64,000 bases of DNA from Heterocephalus glaber (Eukaryota; Chordata; Mammalia; Rodentia; Bathyergidae): NCBI RefSeq assembly GCF_000247695.1, contig NW_004624801.1, positions 3,158,055 to 3,222,054 of the forward strand, read 5' to 3'. The notes under the pieces are model-generated. The model made no database searches. It was not told where the DNA came from and saw only the letters and a list, made by a program, of their open reading frames with translations. How positions within the stretch are numbered: the stretch's first letter is position 1; each line of letters begins with the position of its first letter. The translations under genes were made by a program, and so were the position numbers. This document shows, piece by piece, positions 11,325 to 22,841 of this stretch.

Positions 11325-11700
11325 TTTGAGATGATTTTTCAGCTGGGTACAGTGACCTTTCATTCCATGTTCATTTGGAAATGACCTTTAAGCAGCAATC
11401 AACAAAAATGAAATGTTTCAAAGGAATAAATTAGATAATGCAGATGTCCCCCAGTGGTAAGTTACGTCCAAGGAATACAGCACAAAATAAAAGCAGCCCT
11501 GCCTTGGGAAGTCAAGGGCTAGTCGGTCCATTAGACTAATAAGTGAGTACAGAGTCCTGGCAACTTCTGTCAATCAGACAATCAAGAAGCTGAAGCCAGG
11601 GTGACCTGTGCAGGAAACATGATTATTTCTAGAATTGAACCAAAACTACCAATCAATGTTTCATTCTGATTCTGTTTGGAACATAGGTAACTACATTACT
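11325..11700. promoter_or_regulatory. Candidate regulatory block with paired TGACCTT half-sites
   Basis: Two nuclear-receptor half-sites (TGACCTT at 11361-11367 and 11391-11397) lie 23 bp apart in unique AT-rich sequence that also carries CAATCAA and ATTAGA homeodomain-type words. No repeat family is recognised. Regulatory role is inferred. Confidence 0.25.
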
Positions 11701-11912
11701 TGGATATCCAACAGGTGATTTATCATCTCAGGTGGAGGTGGAGGATGCCCAAGGTCTGGGTGCAGGTGGCAGCTTGGTATGCTCTGTGTGGCCCATCCTA
11801 GCCTGAGTCTAGTGGAAGACATCATTCCTTTACATTAATTGATTCATTCCTGAGACAACCGAACTGCTAGGCCTATGGGAGGCGTGATCCTCTCCTCTCC
11901 ACCATGCCTATG

Positions 11913-11916
<4 letters not shown>

Positions 11917-11961
<45 letters not shown>
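11917..11961. repeat. (GT)n microsatellite
   Basis: About 22 uninterrupted TG units. Confidence 0.95.
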
Positions 11962-11962
<1 letters not shown>

Positions 11963-12759
11963 TTCTGCTCAGTATGCTCTGTTCTTCTTTTCTTCGCATT
12001 CTTCCAGGTTCCTCTTACTTTCCTACATCTACATCTACACATGGAGCCAGACTAGTTGGTCCCTCTGAAATAGAAAACATCCCAAAAGAGAACTCAGAAC
12101 CAAGGATTCTGGCACCTACTGCCAGTTCATCAGTTAACCCTAGAATCCTCTAGACCACAATCCCAGGCCAAGTACTTCTTCTCTGTCCTGAGGGATCTAT
12201 GGGGGGAGGGGGGGACTCAGTAGGGGAGATTCACCAAGGGAGAGAATGTGCTGTCCCTATTGGACATGGGTTTACACAACCTCCCTGGGCACCTCCTCTG
12301 GCCCATTCATCTGTCATTTCTGCCAACGCCCAGGTCACCTCACAAAAGGCCTTACCTGGCATAGGTGTGATGTCAGAGCCCCACCTCCACCCAAGGACAT
12401 TCCTGACCCTTGATCTAGTTTCCTTGGGAAGAGCAGACATCCTTGGGACTGCAGGAGATACCACAGGAGGATGGAGAATGTACCACCAGGAGCCAGGTAG
12501 CCCCAAGGAGACAAGGCCCAGGGACACACAGAGTGACTGAGAGGGTGGGCCTCTTTGGGGTATGGGAATGAGGGGCCATGGAAGGTGGATCAGGACTTTT
12601 TACAATTCAGACCTTGAGGGAGGAAGTGCCTGGTCCTTGCATAGTCCAGGACTGGCCAGCTGTGAAGGGCATAGAAGTGAAAATACTTCACCCTTTACTT
12701 CTTATAAAGGGCATCTATCTCTATGCTGCTAAAGTCTATGAACACAGTAGCCAAAAAAA
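11962..12759. other. Unassigned intergenic sequence
   Basis: No gene or repeat family recognised; short overlapping frames on both strands only. Confidence 0.4.
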
Positions 12760-13245
12760 AATGGAAACCAGAGACTCAAATAATCCTTGTACATAAACCT
12801 TCCTAGAAGCATTTTTCACAATAGGCAAAAGGTAGAAGCAAGCCAAATGTCCACCAGTTGCTGGATGGGTAAACACAAACAGGTACAGCTACATGGAGAA
12901 ACATTACCCACAGAAAGTAATGAGGTACTGGCATGTCACAATGTAGATGAGCCTTAAAAATATGGTTATTGAATTTTTCAATGAGAAAGACACAAAAGGC
13001 CACATACTATATGATTCCACTTATATGAAATAGTCAGAATAGGTAACTGCATAGAAAGAGAAAAAAGATTGGTGATCATCAAGGTAGTAACTGTTAATGG
13101 ATATGGGGTTAGTGTCAAAAAAGGTTTTGGAATCAGATAGAGGTAATGGTTGTACAATGTCATGATTGTACTAAATGCCGCTGAATTGTTCCTTTAAAAT
13201 GGTTAGTTTTATGTTATATAAATTTCATTTCAATTTTTTAAAAAT
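12760..13245 (+). mobile_element. Old L1 LINE 3' fragment
   Basis: CACAATAGGCAAAAGGTAGAAGC, CCAAATGTCCACCAG, GATTCCACTTATATGAAATA and GTTATATAAATTTCATTTCAA are L1M-type ORF2-end and 3' UTR words. Not coding. Confidence 0.75.
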
Positions 13246-13254
13246 CTGATGGTG

Positions 13255-13384
13255 CTGGGCATGATGGCACATTTCTGTAATCTCAGCACTCTGGGACATT
13301 CAGGCAGGAGGATCATAAATTCAACCCCAGCCTGAGCAATTTAGCAAGATGTGTCTCAAAAAAAATTTTTTTTTAAATTTTTTT
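13255..13384 (+). mobile_element. B1 SINE
   Basis: GCTGGGCATGATGGCACA, TAATCTCAGCACTCTGGGA, GAGGATCATAAATTCAA, ATGTGTCTCAAAA. It sits directly downstream of the old L1 end. Confidence 0.85.
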
Positions 13385-13914
13385 AAGTCTGATGAGTAGA
13401 TATAGCATAATTAAGCTTCAATCTAGGTTTCTGTAGATGTACTTTGCCTGACTGGGGAAGGGGTGTAAAGGAAGGCCCATTTCCTCTATTTCTATTTTGA
13501 TGCATTTTGTTTTTAAATAAACACAGCTAACTTATCCTTTTTTCTATTTCTCTGATAGAATTACAGTGGCACCTCTGTTCATGAGCTTAATTCATCCCAC
13601 AATCCTGGGGAAGACAGCCACAGTCATGTTCACCATTTGATAAGGAGTTTGTGAATGGAAACAAAATTTTGCCCAGAGCTTCTGTTTGCCAACTGAATTG
13701 TTCACAAACAGAAGCATCTGTGAGCCGAGGTATTACAGTATATGTCTATTTGCTTCTTGACTCTGTCTCCAAAAAAGACTGCAAATCCCAGGACAGCAAG
13801 AATGTTTCTGGACCAGTGTTGAGCTCAGTCTAGTTACAGTGAGCACTTAAGAGCTGTTTTTAAGTGAATGGAACTATATGCATTATCCTGTTTACATGTT
13901 CCTTTCCTTCTTAA

Positions 13915-14600
13915 ATAAGAGCTATAAATATGTTGGTGGGATGTAAAATGATGTAGCTGCTATGGAAAACAGGATGGAGGTTTCTCAAAAAAAAATTCAA
14001 AACCAAATTACCATATGATTTCATTTCTAAGTATACTCCACAATTGCAAACAGGATAGTGAGGAGGTATTTCCATACCCATCTTCATTACAGTGATATTT
14101 GTAATAGCCAAGAGGGAGGAGCAAGCTTAATGTACACCAATGGATGAATAAAGAAGTTGTTCTACACATGCAAGGGAATATTATTCACCTTATAAAGGAG
14201 GAAATTCTTTCTTTTTTTTAGACAGGGTCTTACTATGTAGCCCAGGCTGATCTTGAACTCCCTGTGATTCTCCTACTTTAGCTTCCTGATTGCTGGGATT
14301 ACAGGCGTGTGCCACCTCACCTGGTAAGGAAGGAAATTCTGACACATGCAACAACACTGATGAACCTTGAGAACATTATGCTAAGTGAAATAAGCCAGTC
14401 ACAGAAGAGCAAACAACAAATGATTGCACACATATGAGATATTTAAAATAGTTAATAACATAGAAACAGAGAGTAGAATTGTGACTGCCAGGAGCTGGGT
14501 TGGGGAGAGGGGAGAGGGGAGAGTGGGACTTGTATAATAATAGATACAGTAGAGAGTTTCAGTTTTTGAAGATGTAAAGTTCTAAAAATCTGATGCACAT
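13915..14600 (+). mobile_element. Old L1 LINE 3' fragment, split by a B1
   Basis: GCTGCTATGGAAAACAGGATGGAGG, GTAATAGCCAAGAGG, AATGGATGAATAAAGAAGTTG, then beyond the B1 GAACATTATGCTAAGTGAAATAAG: ordered L1 ORF2-end landmarks. Confidence 0.8.
14208..14325 (-). mobile_element. B1 SINE with TSD, inside L1
   Basis: Minus-strand B1 (GACAGGGTCTTACTATGTAG, GCTGGGATTACAGGCGTGTG). The flanks repeat AAGGAGGAAATTCT / AAGGAAGGAAATTCT. Confidence 0.9.
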
Positions 14601-15174
14601 TGAATGTATTTGTAAATGGAGTGTTACGTGTTTTTACCACCTTTTACGAAGTTATAGAGACATGTGCCAATGGGTATATAATTATGCAACTTTAATTTTT
14701 TTTCATAAAGAGACTTGTGAGAGGGCAGCTGAACCCAGAAGACCCCTGCTGCCTGTTGTTGAGTGGGAACTATCCCTGGTGAGTGCCACTTTGGGCACCA
14801 ATGCCCGTGAGGAGTGCCAGCTCCATCTCTGGTCTCTAGAAACTCATCAGCACAGATTGGAAAAGTGTTACATGGCTGGATAGAGTTGCAGGGGGACCAT
14901 CCAAACAGGCTTATGAAACAAGAGTCATTAACAAGAAAAGTCACCCAGAGTATTCTTTGTCAAGAACTGGGTGGTACAGAACTGGCCCTGAAAATGTTAA
15001 GATCAATTGACTGAGTGGGTCTCTCCTGGAAGACAGTGAGACCCCATTACCCTATCAGGGATGGAGCAGGGGCCCTGGGGCATGCTAACCTGCAAATGTT
15101 TGAAACATTTAAAGGAAGAGAGGAAGCAAGAGTGAATTGGCCCCCCAGAAATGTTAGTGCAAAGACTGGCAAAC
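14601..15174. other. Unassigned intergenic sequence
   Basis: No gene or repeat family recognised; small frames on both strands only. Confidence 0.4.
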
Positions 15175-15355
15175 TACAGTTCACAGGGCACACCTAGGCT
15201 CTTCATGGCTTTATAAATAAAGTTTTATTGGAACATTGTAATGGTCATTCATTTATTGTCAATGGCCACTTCAACAATGGAAGAGACTGTTGTATGGGCC
15301 ACCAAGCCATATTTACTCTCTAGCTTTTTACAGAAAAGTTTGCCCAGCCCTGCTC
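15175..15355 (-). mobile_element. MER20-like hAT relic
   Basis: GGCAAACTACAGTTCACAGGGC, AATAAAGTTTTATTGGAACA, GGCCACCAAGCC and ACAGAAAAGTTTGCCCAGCC are the landmarks of MER20 read in reverse. Confidence 0.75.
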
Positions 15356-16043
15356 TAGAGAAAGAATACAGTGCCATAAAACTTCACTCTTTTAAAGGGC
15401 CCATAAGCCCTGTCTTCCCTTCTATTTTCTCCTGTGGTCCTGCCTCCTACTGCCACAAATTCCCAGTTGTGTTTGAACCAGCATAGAATATCCCCTGCTG
15501 CAGATAAGGCAGGAGCACTTATAACTGGTTTTAGATGTTAATGGGAGTCATCCACCTCCCTCCATTTCCCTGGCAGACTTATCTCCCTAATTGTGCATGA
15601 CTTTGGCCAAGGCTGAGTGGCACCCACACTCCCAGAGCACCCCATCCCACTGACTGCAGAGTTGGGGGAGGCAGTGTAAACCCCATCAAGGGGCCTGAAT
15701 GACAAAGGAAAAGGCTACATTAGCCTGTGATGAGTGCACAAGACCCAGCCAGAGTTGAAATCCAAATAAGAAATGGAGGTTGTTTCTAGAATGATTGCTC
15801 TTAAACTTCTTTAGTTAAGAGACTCTTTGAAAACCTGATGAAAATTAGAAAATTACCACGTCTTCCAATTCAAGAAGGTTCACAGTGCCTTGAAATACAT
15901 CGATGGACACCCAGTTTTGAGCCCTTCATGGAGAGGAGAGGTGTTAATTTTTCATCTTGTCCTCCCAAGCAATCCTTTTTTTCAAGTAAGACCTCATAAA
16001 GAGATTCAGTACTGAAAAGAGTCTTAAAGCAGGCTGCACAGGT
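15356..16043. other. Unassigned intergenic sequence
   Basis: No gene or named repeat recognised. Confidence 0.35.
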
Positions 16044-16190
16044 GAGCCAATCCCAGCACCTGGAAGGAAGTTCCCCACCGCCATTCCACGCTCCTAGGGC
16101 AGAGAAGCTGAGCCAGTCCCAGCACCCGGAAGGAAGCTCCCCCACCGCCATTCCATGCTCCTAGCACAGAGAAGGTGAGCTGAAAGGATG
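16044..16190. repeat. Tandem 66-67 bp GC-rich unit, two copies plus partial third
   Basis: Units start at 16044 and 16110 (GAGCCARTCCCAGCACCYGG) and differ at a handful of bases; a third begins GAGCTGAAAGG at 16177 and then diverges. It lies about 120 bp before the 790-bp gap, which suggests an array or repeated element that the assembly could not close. Confidence 0.7.
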
Positions 16191-16314
16191 CCAGAAGCAC
16201 ACAACCTCCCCCCCGCCATGGAAATGAGAAGACATGTAAACAAGCCTCAAAAACAAGACTTCCAGATCACCTATAGCAACCCCAAAGGGAAACGAGATGG
16301 AACAATCTGATACT

Positions 16315-17104
16315 NNNNNNNNNNNNNNNNNNNNNNNNNNNNNNNNNNNNNNNNNNNNNNNNNNNNNNNNNNNNNNNNNNNNNNNNNNNNNNNNNNNNNN
16401 NNNNNNNNNNNNNNNNNNNNNNNNNNNNNNNNNNNNNNNNNNNNNNNNNNNNNNNNNNNNNNNNNNNNNNNNNNNNNNNNNNNNNNNNNNNNNNNNNNNN
16501 NNNNNNNNNNNNNNNNNNNNNNNNNNNNNNNNNNNNNNNNNNNNNNNNNNNNNNNNNNNNNNNNNNNNNNNNNNNNNNNNNNNNNNNNNNNNNNNNNNNN
16601 NNNNNNNNNNNNNNNNNNNNNNNNNNNNNNNNNNNNNNNNNNNNNNNNNNNNNNNNNNNNNNNNNNNNNNNNNNNNNNNNNNNNNNNNNNNNNNNNNNNN
16701 NNNNNNNNNNNNNNNNNNNNNNNNNNNNNNNNNNNNNNNNNNNNNNNNNNNNNNNNNNNNNNNNNNNNNNNNNNNNNNNNNNNNNNNNNNNNNNNNNNNN
16801 NNNNNNNNNNNNNNNNNNNNNNNNNNNNNNNNNNNNNNNNNNNNNNNNNNNNNNNNNNNNNNNNNNNNNNNNNNNNNNNNNNNNNNNNNNNNNNNNNNNN
16901 NNNNNNNNNNNNNNNNNNNNNNNNNNNNNNNNNNNNNNNNNNNNNNNNNNNNNNNNNNNNNNNNNNNNNNNNNNNNNNNNNNNNNNNNNNNNNNNNNNNN
17001 NNNNNNNNNNNNNNNNNNNNNNNNNNNNNNNNNNNNNNNNNNNNNNNNNNNNNNNNNNNNNNNNNNNNNNNNNNNNNNNNNNNNNNNNNNNNNNNNNNNN
17101 NNNN
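16315..17104. other. Assembly gap (790 N)
   Basis: Unknown bases. The 383- and 336-codon frames across it are artefacts of N. Confidence 0.99.
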
Positions 17105-17699
17105 AAGCAAGCAAGCAGGCTGCTCCATCACAGTCACTACACCCTTCTATCCTTGTGGCAATTCCTGGTGTCACTGCTCCCACAGCTTTTCCATCTGCTA
17201 AGGTTCCTTGTGGCCAGAGGTTGGAGCAGGAGACCACTCTGCAGGCTCCCCCAAGATGGTGCCAGGGAGAGGCACTGGAGGAGTCGCAGCTTACTCTTCG
17301 CCAGTGACTCACTAGGGTCTACCTCTCAGGAGACTCAATAGCACCTCAGAGGTATTGAACCTGGAAGGATAGTTCTTATGGACTGTGGGCCATGGCCTTG
17401 GGATCCAGAAAGTTTACAGCAAGGCAGGGAGACCACAGACCATCCCATAATAATACAAAAGTTCATTAAAAGACAGGAAGAGAAGTAGAAGTGTTGTACA
17501 AAGCAGTCAAAGAGAAATTGGCAGCTAAGTAATCTCCAGCCTCTTATAGGACAGAAGAAAGAATAAGTACTTCTTTTTAATCTTAGTGGCTGAAAAAGGT
17601 ATAGATGCATGCAGATGCTCCTAAGCACACGATGGTACATCCTAATTCAACCCTTCATAATCTGAAAATGTCATTAATCAAACATGCATTTAATACACC
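17105..17699. other. Sequence after the gap, unassigned
   Basis: Begins with GCAA repeats (17106-17120). GC-rich to about 17330, then AT-richer. Composition of the first part resembles the left gap flank, so the same unidentified element may span the gap. Confidence 0.3.
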
Positions 17700-18030
17700 T
17701 AGCATCCTAGTCACTTTCTCATTGTTGGGATAACATACTCAACACCCACAACTTAAAGAAGGAAAGGGGACCTTTTTGCTCATGTTTTTCAGAAGACTCG
17801 GTTTGTAGTTGGTTGGCTCCAACACTGGAAAAGCATGGTGGAAGGGTCTGGCAGAGGGAAGCTCCTCATGCCATGATTGCCAAGAAGCAGAAAGTGAAGG
17901 GAGGGGCAAGGGAGGGATGGATCCACTGATGACTACAGCACCTCCATGATCCAATCACCTTCCCAAAGCCCTGCCTTTGAGAACTTGCAAGTGTTGATGG
18001 CCACTCTAGATCTAAACCATAGCACCTAGC
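17700..18030 (-). mobile_element. LTR-like repeat (family also at 29.4, 55.2, 63 kb)
   Basis: Shares order and words with the 29418-29826 copy: GGCTCCAACACTGG / GGCTCCCAGGCAC, TGGATCCACTGATGACTACAGCACC / TTAATCCACTAATGAGTACAGCACC, ATCTAAACC near the end. CACCTAGCAT occurs at both edges (17697-17706 and about 18023-18032), a possible duplication. Confidence 0.55.
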
Positions 18031-18049
18031 ATACTGACCAGTCACAGTA

Positions 18050-18216
18050 TGACAAACCCTGCGGAAGGCTGAGGCAAGATAATCCCAACTTTGAGCCTAG
18101 CTTGGATAACTTAGCAACTTAGTGAGTCCTTATCTCAAAATAAAAAAGGGAAAGGGATGCAGTTCAGTGGCTCAATGCGAAGGCCCTGGGTTCAATCCTC
18201 AGTACCACACACAAGA
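18050..18216 (+). mobile_element. B1-dID dimeric SINE
   Basis: Partial B1 left half (AGGCTGAGGCAAGATAATCC, CTTATCTCAAAATAAAA) fused to an ID half (GATGCAGTTCAGTGG, CTGGGTTCAATCCTCAGTACC). Confidence 0.8.
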
Positions 18217-18225
18217 AAGAGAGAC

Positions 18226-18268
<43 letters not shown>

Positions 18269-18295
18269 GAGAGACGGAGAGAAAAAGAAAGAAAA
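18217..18295. repeat. (GA)n/(GACA)n microsatellite grown from SINE tail
   Basis: AGAGAGACAGAGAGAG then about seven CAGA units and GA-rich sequence, directly after the B1-dID. Confidence 0.9.
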
Positions 18296-19900
18296 GAAAC
18301 TCACTTAATTCTTCACAACTGCTCGAAGTAGTGATAGATAGCTGGCTTTAGGATTCCATTCATCTCTTTCCTCCACAAAATAAACTTCATCTCTTGGTTG
18401 GACATATGGCCACCTCAAATGAAGACATTTCCCAGGTACCCTTTGCAGCTGTACAAGATCATGTGGTTGAGCTCTAACTAGAAAGTGTGCTACAAAGAGG
18501 AAGCATGTTCTTCCTTGCTTCCTCTTTTCTACTGCCATAAATATGAAGTAATGGCTGTCACAGTAGTATTCTTTTTCCACCACATGGGAACGTGAGGATG
18601 AAAGCAACCACCAAAAAAGCAATAAGACACAAGGATCTATGGCCATTGATATTGTAGAACACAATCCCAGCCCTGGGATCCTTCTAGACTTTTTTCTATC
18701 TAATTTAAGGCACTATTATTTAGGACTTTCTATTACTTGGAGTTAAACCTAATTATAAGTAATGCATAGACTCAGCATAAAAGGGACTCCGAAAGTTTAT
18801 TGGAAGGATGTGTGTTGTATACATGAACTACTCTCTGTGTTCTAGATTCTGGCCCATGAATGCTTTTCTCCCACTCACCATATAGAAAACCTCAACAAAA
18901 TGCATGACTGCAAAACTCACAAAATTTTTGACCTAAATTCATTTGTGTGTGTTTGGTGCTTCTGTGGGGAAAGAGAGGATGGCTGGCAAAGAAGATTTTC
19001 TTTCTCTTGGCTATCCCCCAGACACCGAGATTTTAATAGCGGTAAAAAGCTGACAGAAGAGTTATTAATAATATGGCATTGCACTAAATGAGCTAGAAAT
19101 GCAGCAACATGGAAAATCAAAAGACTTCATCACAAAACTCCAACTATTATGTAAATGCATTGCCACTTGGGAAAATGACTAAGTATGAGATTCATTATAA
19201 GTAATATTTTCATCCCAACCTTCATGACCTTTGGAAACTTCAATATATGACCCAATTTATTAGCTGAAAGAAACAAGATCTCTCTAGAATACTTTCCAAT
19301 GACTTCCATAAATTTTTAAGCTTAAATAATTCATACAAATACTTTGTATTATTAATCATGCAAATATCTGTTATTATTTTTTAAAGCCCAGAACTTCTGA
19401 AAAACTGTTAATCCTGAATGCATTCCCTAATCTTGCTATCATTTCATTATATAAAGATACTACTAGATTGAAGGTACATACAGTAAATATATGGAAATAA
19501 ATGATAGCATGTGTACATCCATCAGACTTTTTGCTTGCATATAAGTTAAACTAACTCTTGGCTTATTTAAGTGAAAATAAACTGTGGTAAATGGTTATTG
19601 AACAGCGTGGAGAATCCTCAGGAAGGACAGAATGACCTGACATAGAGGTAATAGCCAAGGACAATCCCATAATTACACTGCAGAACTAACCAGTAAGGAC
19701 ACTGGGGCTACAGCCCCACTGTGCCCTGACCCTCTGGACACTACTCCCAGGACCAGCTCCCTGAGTCTTCCGGAAGCTGGACATAATCACTGCTGCTACT
19801 CTCACAAGAACAGATTCTGCATGGTCCCTGCTTCCTTCTGTCACTTCCTGCTTGTTCTAGGCCATGTGCAGGTGTATGTGATTAGTATTTCCCAGCTCAT
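18296..19900. other. Unassigned AT-rich intergenic sequence
   Basis: No gene, SINE or clear transposon relic seen in 1.6 kb; one of the longer repeat-poor stretches of the left half. Confidence 0.35.
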
Positions 19901-19904
19901 GGCA

Positions 19905-20050
19905 TTCAGGTCCCTTATCCTGAGCAAATCCTTTGGGCTCTCTGCCTGTTTTCCCATTAGTGAAAAGGGATTATCAATGTTCCCTTCCTCATAGGGTGTC
20001 CTACAGAGTAGATAAAATAAGGCCTATGGAGTTCTTCGCATAACACAAAG
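19905..20050 (+). mobile_element. MIR-like SINE relic
   Basis: GAGCAAATCCTTTGGGCTCTCTGCCTGTTTTCCCATTAG and the TAGATAAAATAAGG tail follow the MIR plan. Confidence 0.5.
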
Positions 20051-20388
20051 GAGACTAGGGAATCTGCTAACTTGAGGGATCTGGACATGAGCTCTGTTTT
20101 ATAAGGTGGGAGCTTCCCCATACAGAAAAAGACAGTTTTCATGGTGGGCCACCAGAAATGACAAATAGCCACAAGCATGCAATTTAACGAATGTAATTTT
20201 GTCAGGATGCAAATCTGACCTGAACTATTGTCCCAGGGTTTTCCTCCAGTGTTAGTAATTCTGGAACACCGTGAAGTAGCTTTATAACACTTCACATTGC
20301 CTACAATTTAATGGAAGCACTGGTAAAATAGAAAAGCAGCAATAATTGGATGAAAGTAGGCTGGAAAATGTTTGAACTCCCCCTACTC

Positions 20389-20465
20389 TTGCCACTGGGG
20401 ATCGAACTCAGAGCCTTGGGCAGGCTAGGCAAGCCCTCCACTACTGAGCTACATTCCCAGGCCCC
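20389..20465 (-). mobile_element. ID-type SINE
   Basis: ACTGGGGATCGAACTCAGAG, GGCTAGGCAAGCC, ACTGAGCTACATTCCCAGGCCCC: reverse-complement ID with both boxes. Confidence 0.8.
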
Positions 20466-20664
20466 AAAATTCAGATTATTTTATCTTATCATTTTCTCTG
20501 TACTTTTATATGTCTCATGGGGTGTTCTCCTATTGCAGCAGCAATGTGCATGTTAAAAGTAAGAAAACACAGACAGCACAATGAATATAAAAATGTACGT
20601 GATCTCACCAGTTTGCCACAAGTAACAGTAGTGCTTTGAATTTAAACTCCAGGTTAAACTGCCT

Positions 20665-20820
20665 GAGCTTTAATCATTCCTGACCCTGAGTAAATCCTTT
20701 GACCTCTCTGCCCTCTCTTTTCCCATTTGTGGAAAGGGAATGTTCATGTCCCCTTCTCCGTAGAGAGTCTTGCAGATTAGGGTATCCTGTGGAGTCCTTA
20801 GCATACACCAGTAGGCTTCA
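20665..20820 (+). mobile_element. MIR-like SINE relic
   Basis: GAGTAAATCCTTTGACCTCTCTGCC, TTTTCCCATTTGTGGAAAGGG. Alignable with the copy at 19.9 kb, either as two MIRs or a very old local duplication. Confidence 0.5.
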
Positions 20821-21000
20821 GAAACACTGGCTGTGATTTCCCATCCTGCCCTTCCATTGGTCCAGTTAGGTTCATCAAATCTCTATTATTGGACATCGAA
20901 TAGTCTCCAGATGTACCGATTACCAACAACACAAAGCAGGAATTATTAACAACAACAACAAAAAATTAAGTCAAAAGATATAAAATAATGAGAGAAAAAA

Positions 21001-21289
21001 TTGGAGGAGGTACTAGTGACTGACCCAAGGCTTTCACAACAAGCTATAGCCCCAATTTTTTTGTATTAAATTCTTTTATTGGTACATTGTAGGTATACAA
21101 CACAATTACATTTCTCATCGGGAATTGTACCTTTACATAATGCATCTTGGTTCTTATAGCCCCAATTTTTTATTTTATACTCTGACACAGGGTCTAAGTT
21201 GCCCAGGCTAAGCTCAAATTTGTGATCCTCCTGCCTTCCCCTCCTGGAGTGCTGGGATTACAGGTTGCACTACCACATCTGGCTTAAGA
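21001..21289 (-). mobile_element. B1-dID SINE split by an L1 fragment
   Basis: Minus strand: ID half at 21001-21060 (TGACCCAAGGCTTTCACAAC, AGCTATAGCCCC) and B1 half at 21171-21289 (GTTGCCCAGGCTAAGCTC, GTGCTGGGATTACAGG). Confidence 0.75.
21061..21154 (-). mobile_element. Very short 5'-truncated L1, 94 bp, with 16-bp TSD
   Basis: The reverse complement matches the L1 terminus seen at 660-690 and 55745-55790 (TTGTATACC...AATGTACCAATAAAAGAA). An exact 16-bp duplication TATAGCCCCAATTTTT lies at 21045-21060 and 21155-21170. Confidence 0.9.
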
Positions 21290-21301
21290 AGTCATTTTTA
21301 A

Positions 21302-21388
21302 GGGCGGGGGATTTAGCTCAGTGCCACCGTGCCTGCCTTGCAAGCCCTAGGTCCTGAGTTTGATCCCCGGTACAAAATAAAAAAGAAA
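21302..21388 (+). mobile_element. ID-like SINE
   Basis: GGCGGGGGATTTAGCTCAGTG, GCAAGCCCTAGGTCCTGAG, GTTTGATCCCCGGTAC, A-rich tail. Confidence 0.88.
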
Positions 21389-22751
21389 TCACTTTTAAAA
21401 TTCTTAAGACAAAATCATTTTCTAAAAAAAAAGTTTGTAAAGTCTTGTGCAGTTACTCCCAGGGTGCACCAAAATTATCAATTCAAATGTGCACTGCATA
21501 TATCAAACACAGAAGGACAATTAATAGTCATCCTCTTAGCCAAAATTCTTTTGTCCAGCCTTCTTGTTCATCGGTTCAAGGGGCAGAGTTGAGCTGTCCC
21601 TGAGCCACCCGGGGAATGCTTCTGCAGCCTGGTGCCAGACACCTGCTTTGCTAGGCTTTGCAAGGTCCTCGGCAGCTGAAGCCAGATCCTCAGATTCATG
21701 GGAAGCCCACCAGGTAATGCCTGGCACAGCTGCTCTCCAGCAGGTGGGCACTCTGGGCCCTGCAGTCATCAGCGGGTTGGACACTAGCCCAGTGCTAGCA
21801 TATGCAAACAGCAGCCTGCACAGATGGGCCATCAGGGTGACCCAGCAATGAGTGGAGGTGGGACAAACCAGTCACCAACTGAGATACAGCCCTCAGAGCC
21901 CAGCAAAGCCAGTGTGGATACCATCATCTGGAATGGGGATAGGAAAAGAGTGAGAAATAAAGAAGCTCAGGATGTCTGAATTTCTCTCCCTCCTCTCTTT
22001 GGCTCCCTTCCAGCCTAGGACACACTTTCCTAGTGCCAGCTGGTCAGCAAGACGAACCTGACATGACACCCGGGCCATCTGTTTGCCACCACTCTCCTAA
22101 GCCATTCGTCTCCTCCTGGATGGAGCCCCAAAGAGCTTTGTCCTATTTCAACCCTGCCTCCTGGAAATGCAGGCTCATTCCAGGACCCTTCCATGGTGCT
22201 GGGCCCTTCCATGAGCCTGATAGTAGCATTCTCTTGGAAGGCCTGGGGTCACCTGGGCTGTCTCCTCTTGGACTCCTTTGGTGGCCAGGGCAAGAGAGCA
22301 AGGGTGTGGGAAAGGAACTGGGCTTTGGAAGGAAGTGGCTCTTACGTGTTCTCACCACATGGAGGACTGAGATGAGAACTCGGTGAGGCGATGGATGTGT
22401 GCATTAACTTGATTGTGGTAACCATTTCATTATGTAGAAGGTATGACTGAAATATATAGTAGATGTTTAATATTTATTACAGTGAAAGGTATGTTGCCAT
22501 TAATCCCTTTCAATACTCTCCCTCCCTTCAAACATGCTTGTCCCATCATTCTGGCCACTCTCTGTAGCAGGTCTGGAAGTGCTCTTTCATGTCTTTATGA
22601 GGTAAAATTTTTTAAAATATGGGGAATGCTGCTACTGAGAACCACCCAGTGGAAAGGTGGCCTTGTAAAACCATTACATCATGTCCTCATCCACCTTATT
22701 CCTTGGATCTGGCACCATGAAGCAGCCAAGACAGCACAAATAAAGACATTC
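21389..22751. other. Unassigned intergenic sequence
   Basis: Contains short frames on both strands at 21536-22386 but no recognisable protein or repeat. Confidence 0.4.
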
Positions 22752-22752
22752 A

Positions 22753-22838
22753 GGGCCGGGGATTTAGCTCAGTGGTTCTGCCCCCTGCCTTGCAAGGGCA
22801 AGGACCTGAGTTTGATCCCCGGTACAAAAAAAAAAAAT
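22753..22838 (+). mobile_element. ID-like SINE
   Basis: GGGCCGGGGATTTAGCTCAG, B box GTTTGATCC, CCGGTAC and an A tail. Confidence 0.92.
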
Positions 22839-22841
22839 TCA

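Noticed and set aside
16044..16190. CRISPR-like repeat-spacer arrangement
   Set aside because: Direct tandem duplication without spacers in a mammalian genome.
16161..17312. 383-codon minus and 336-codon plus frames
   Set aside because: Almost all codons are N; they exist only because of the assembly gap.
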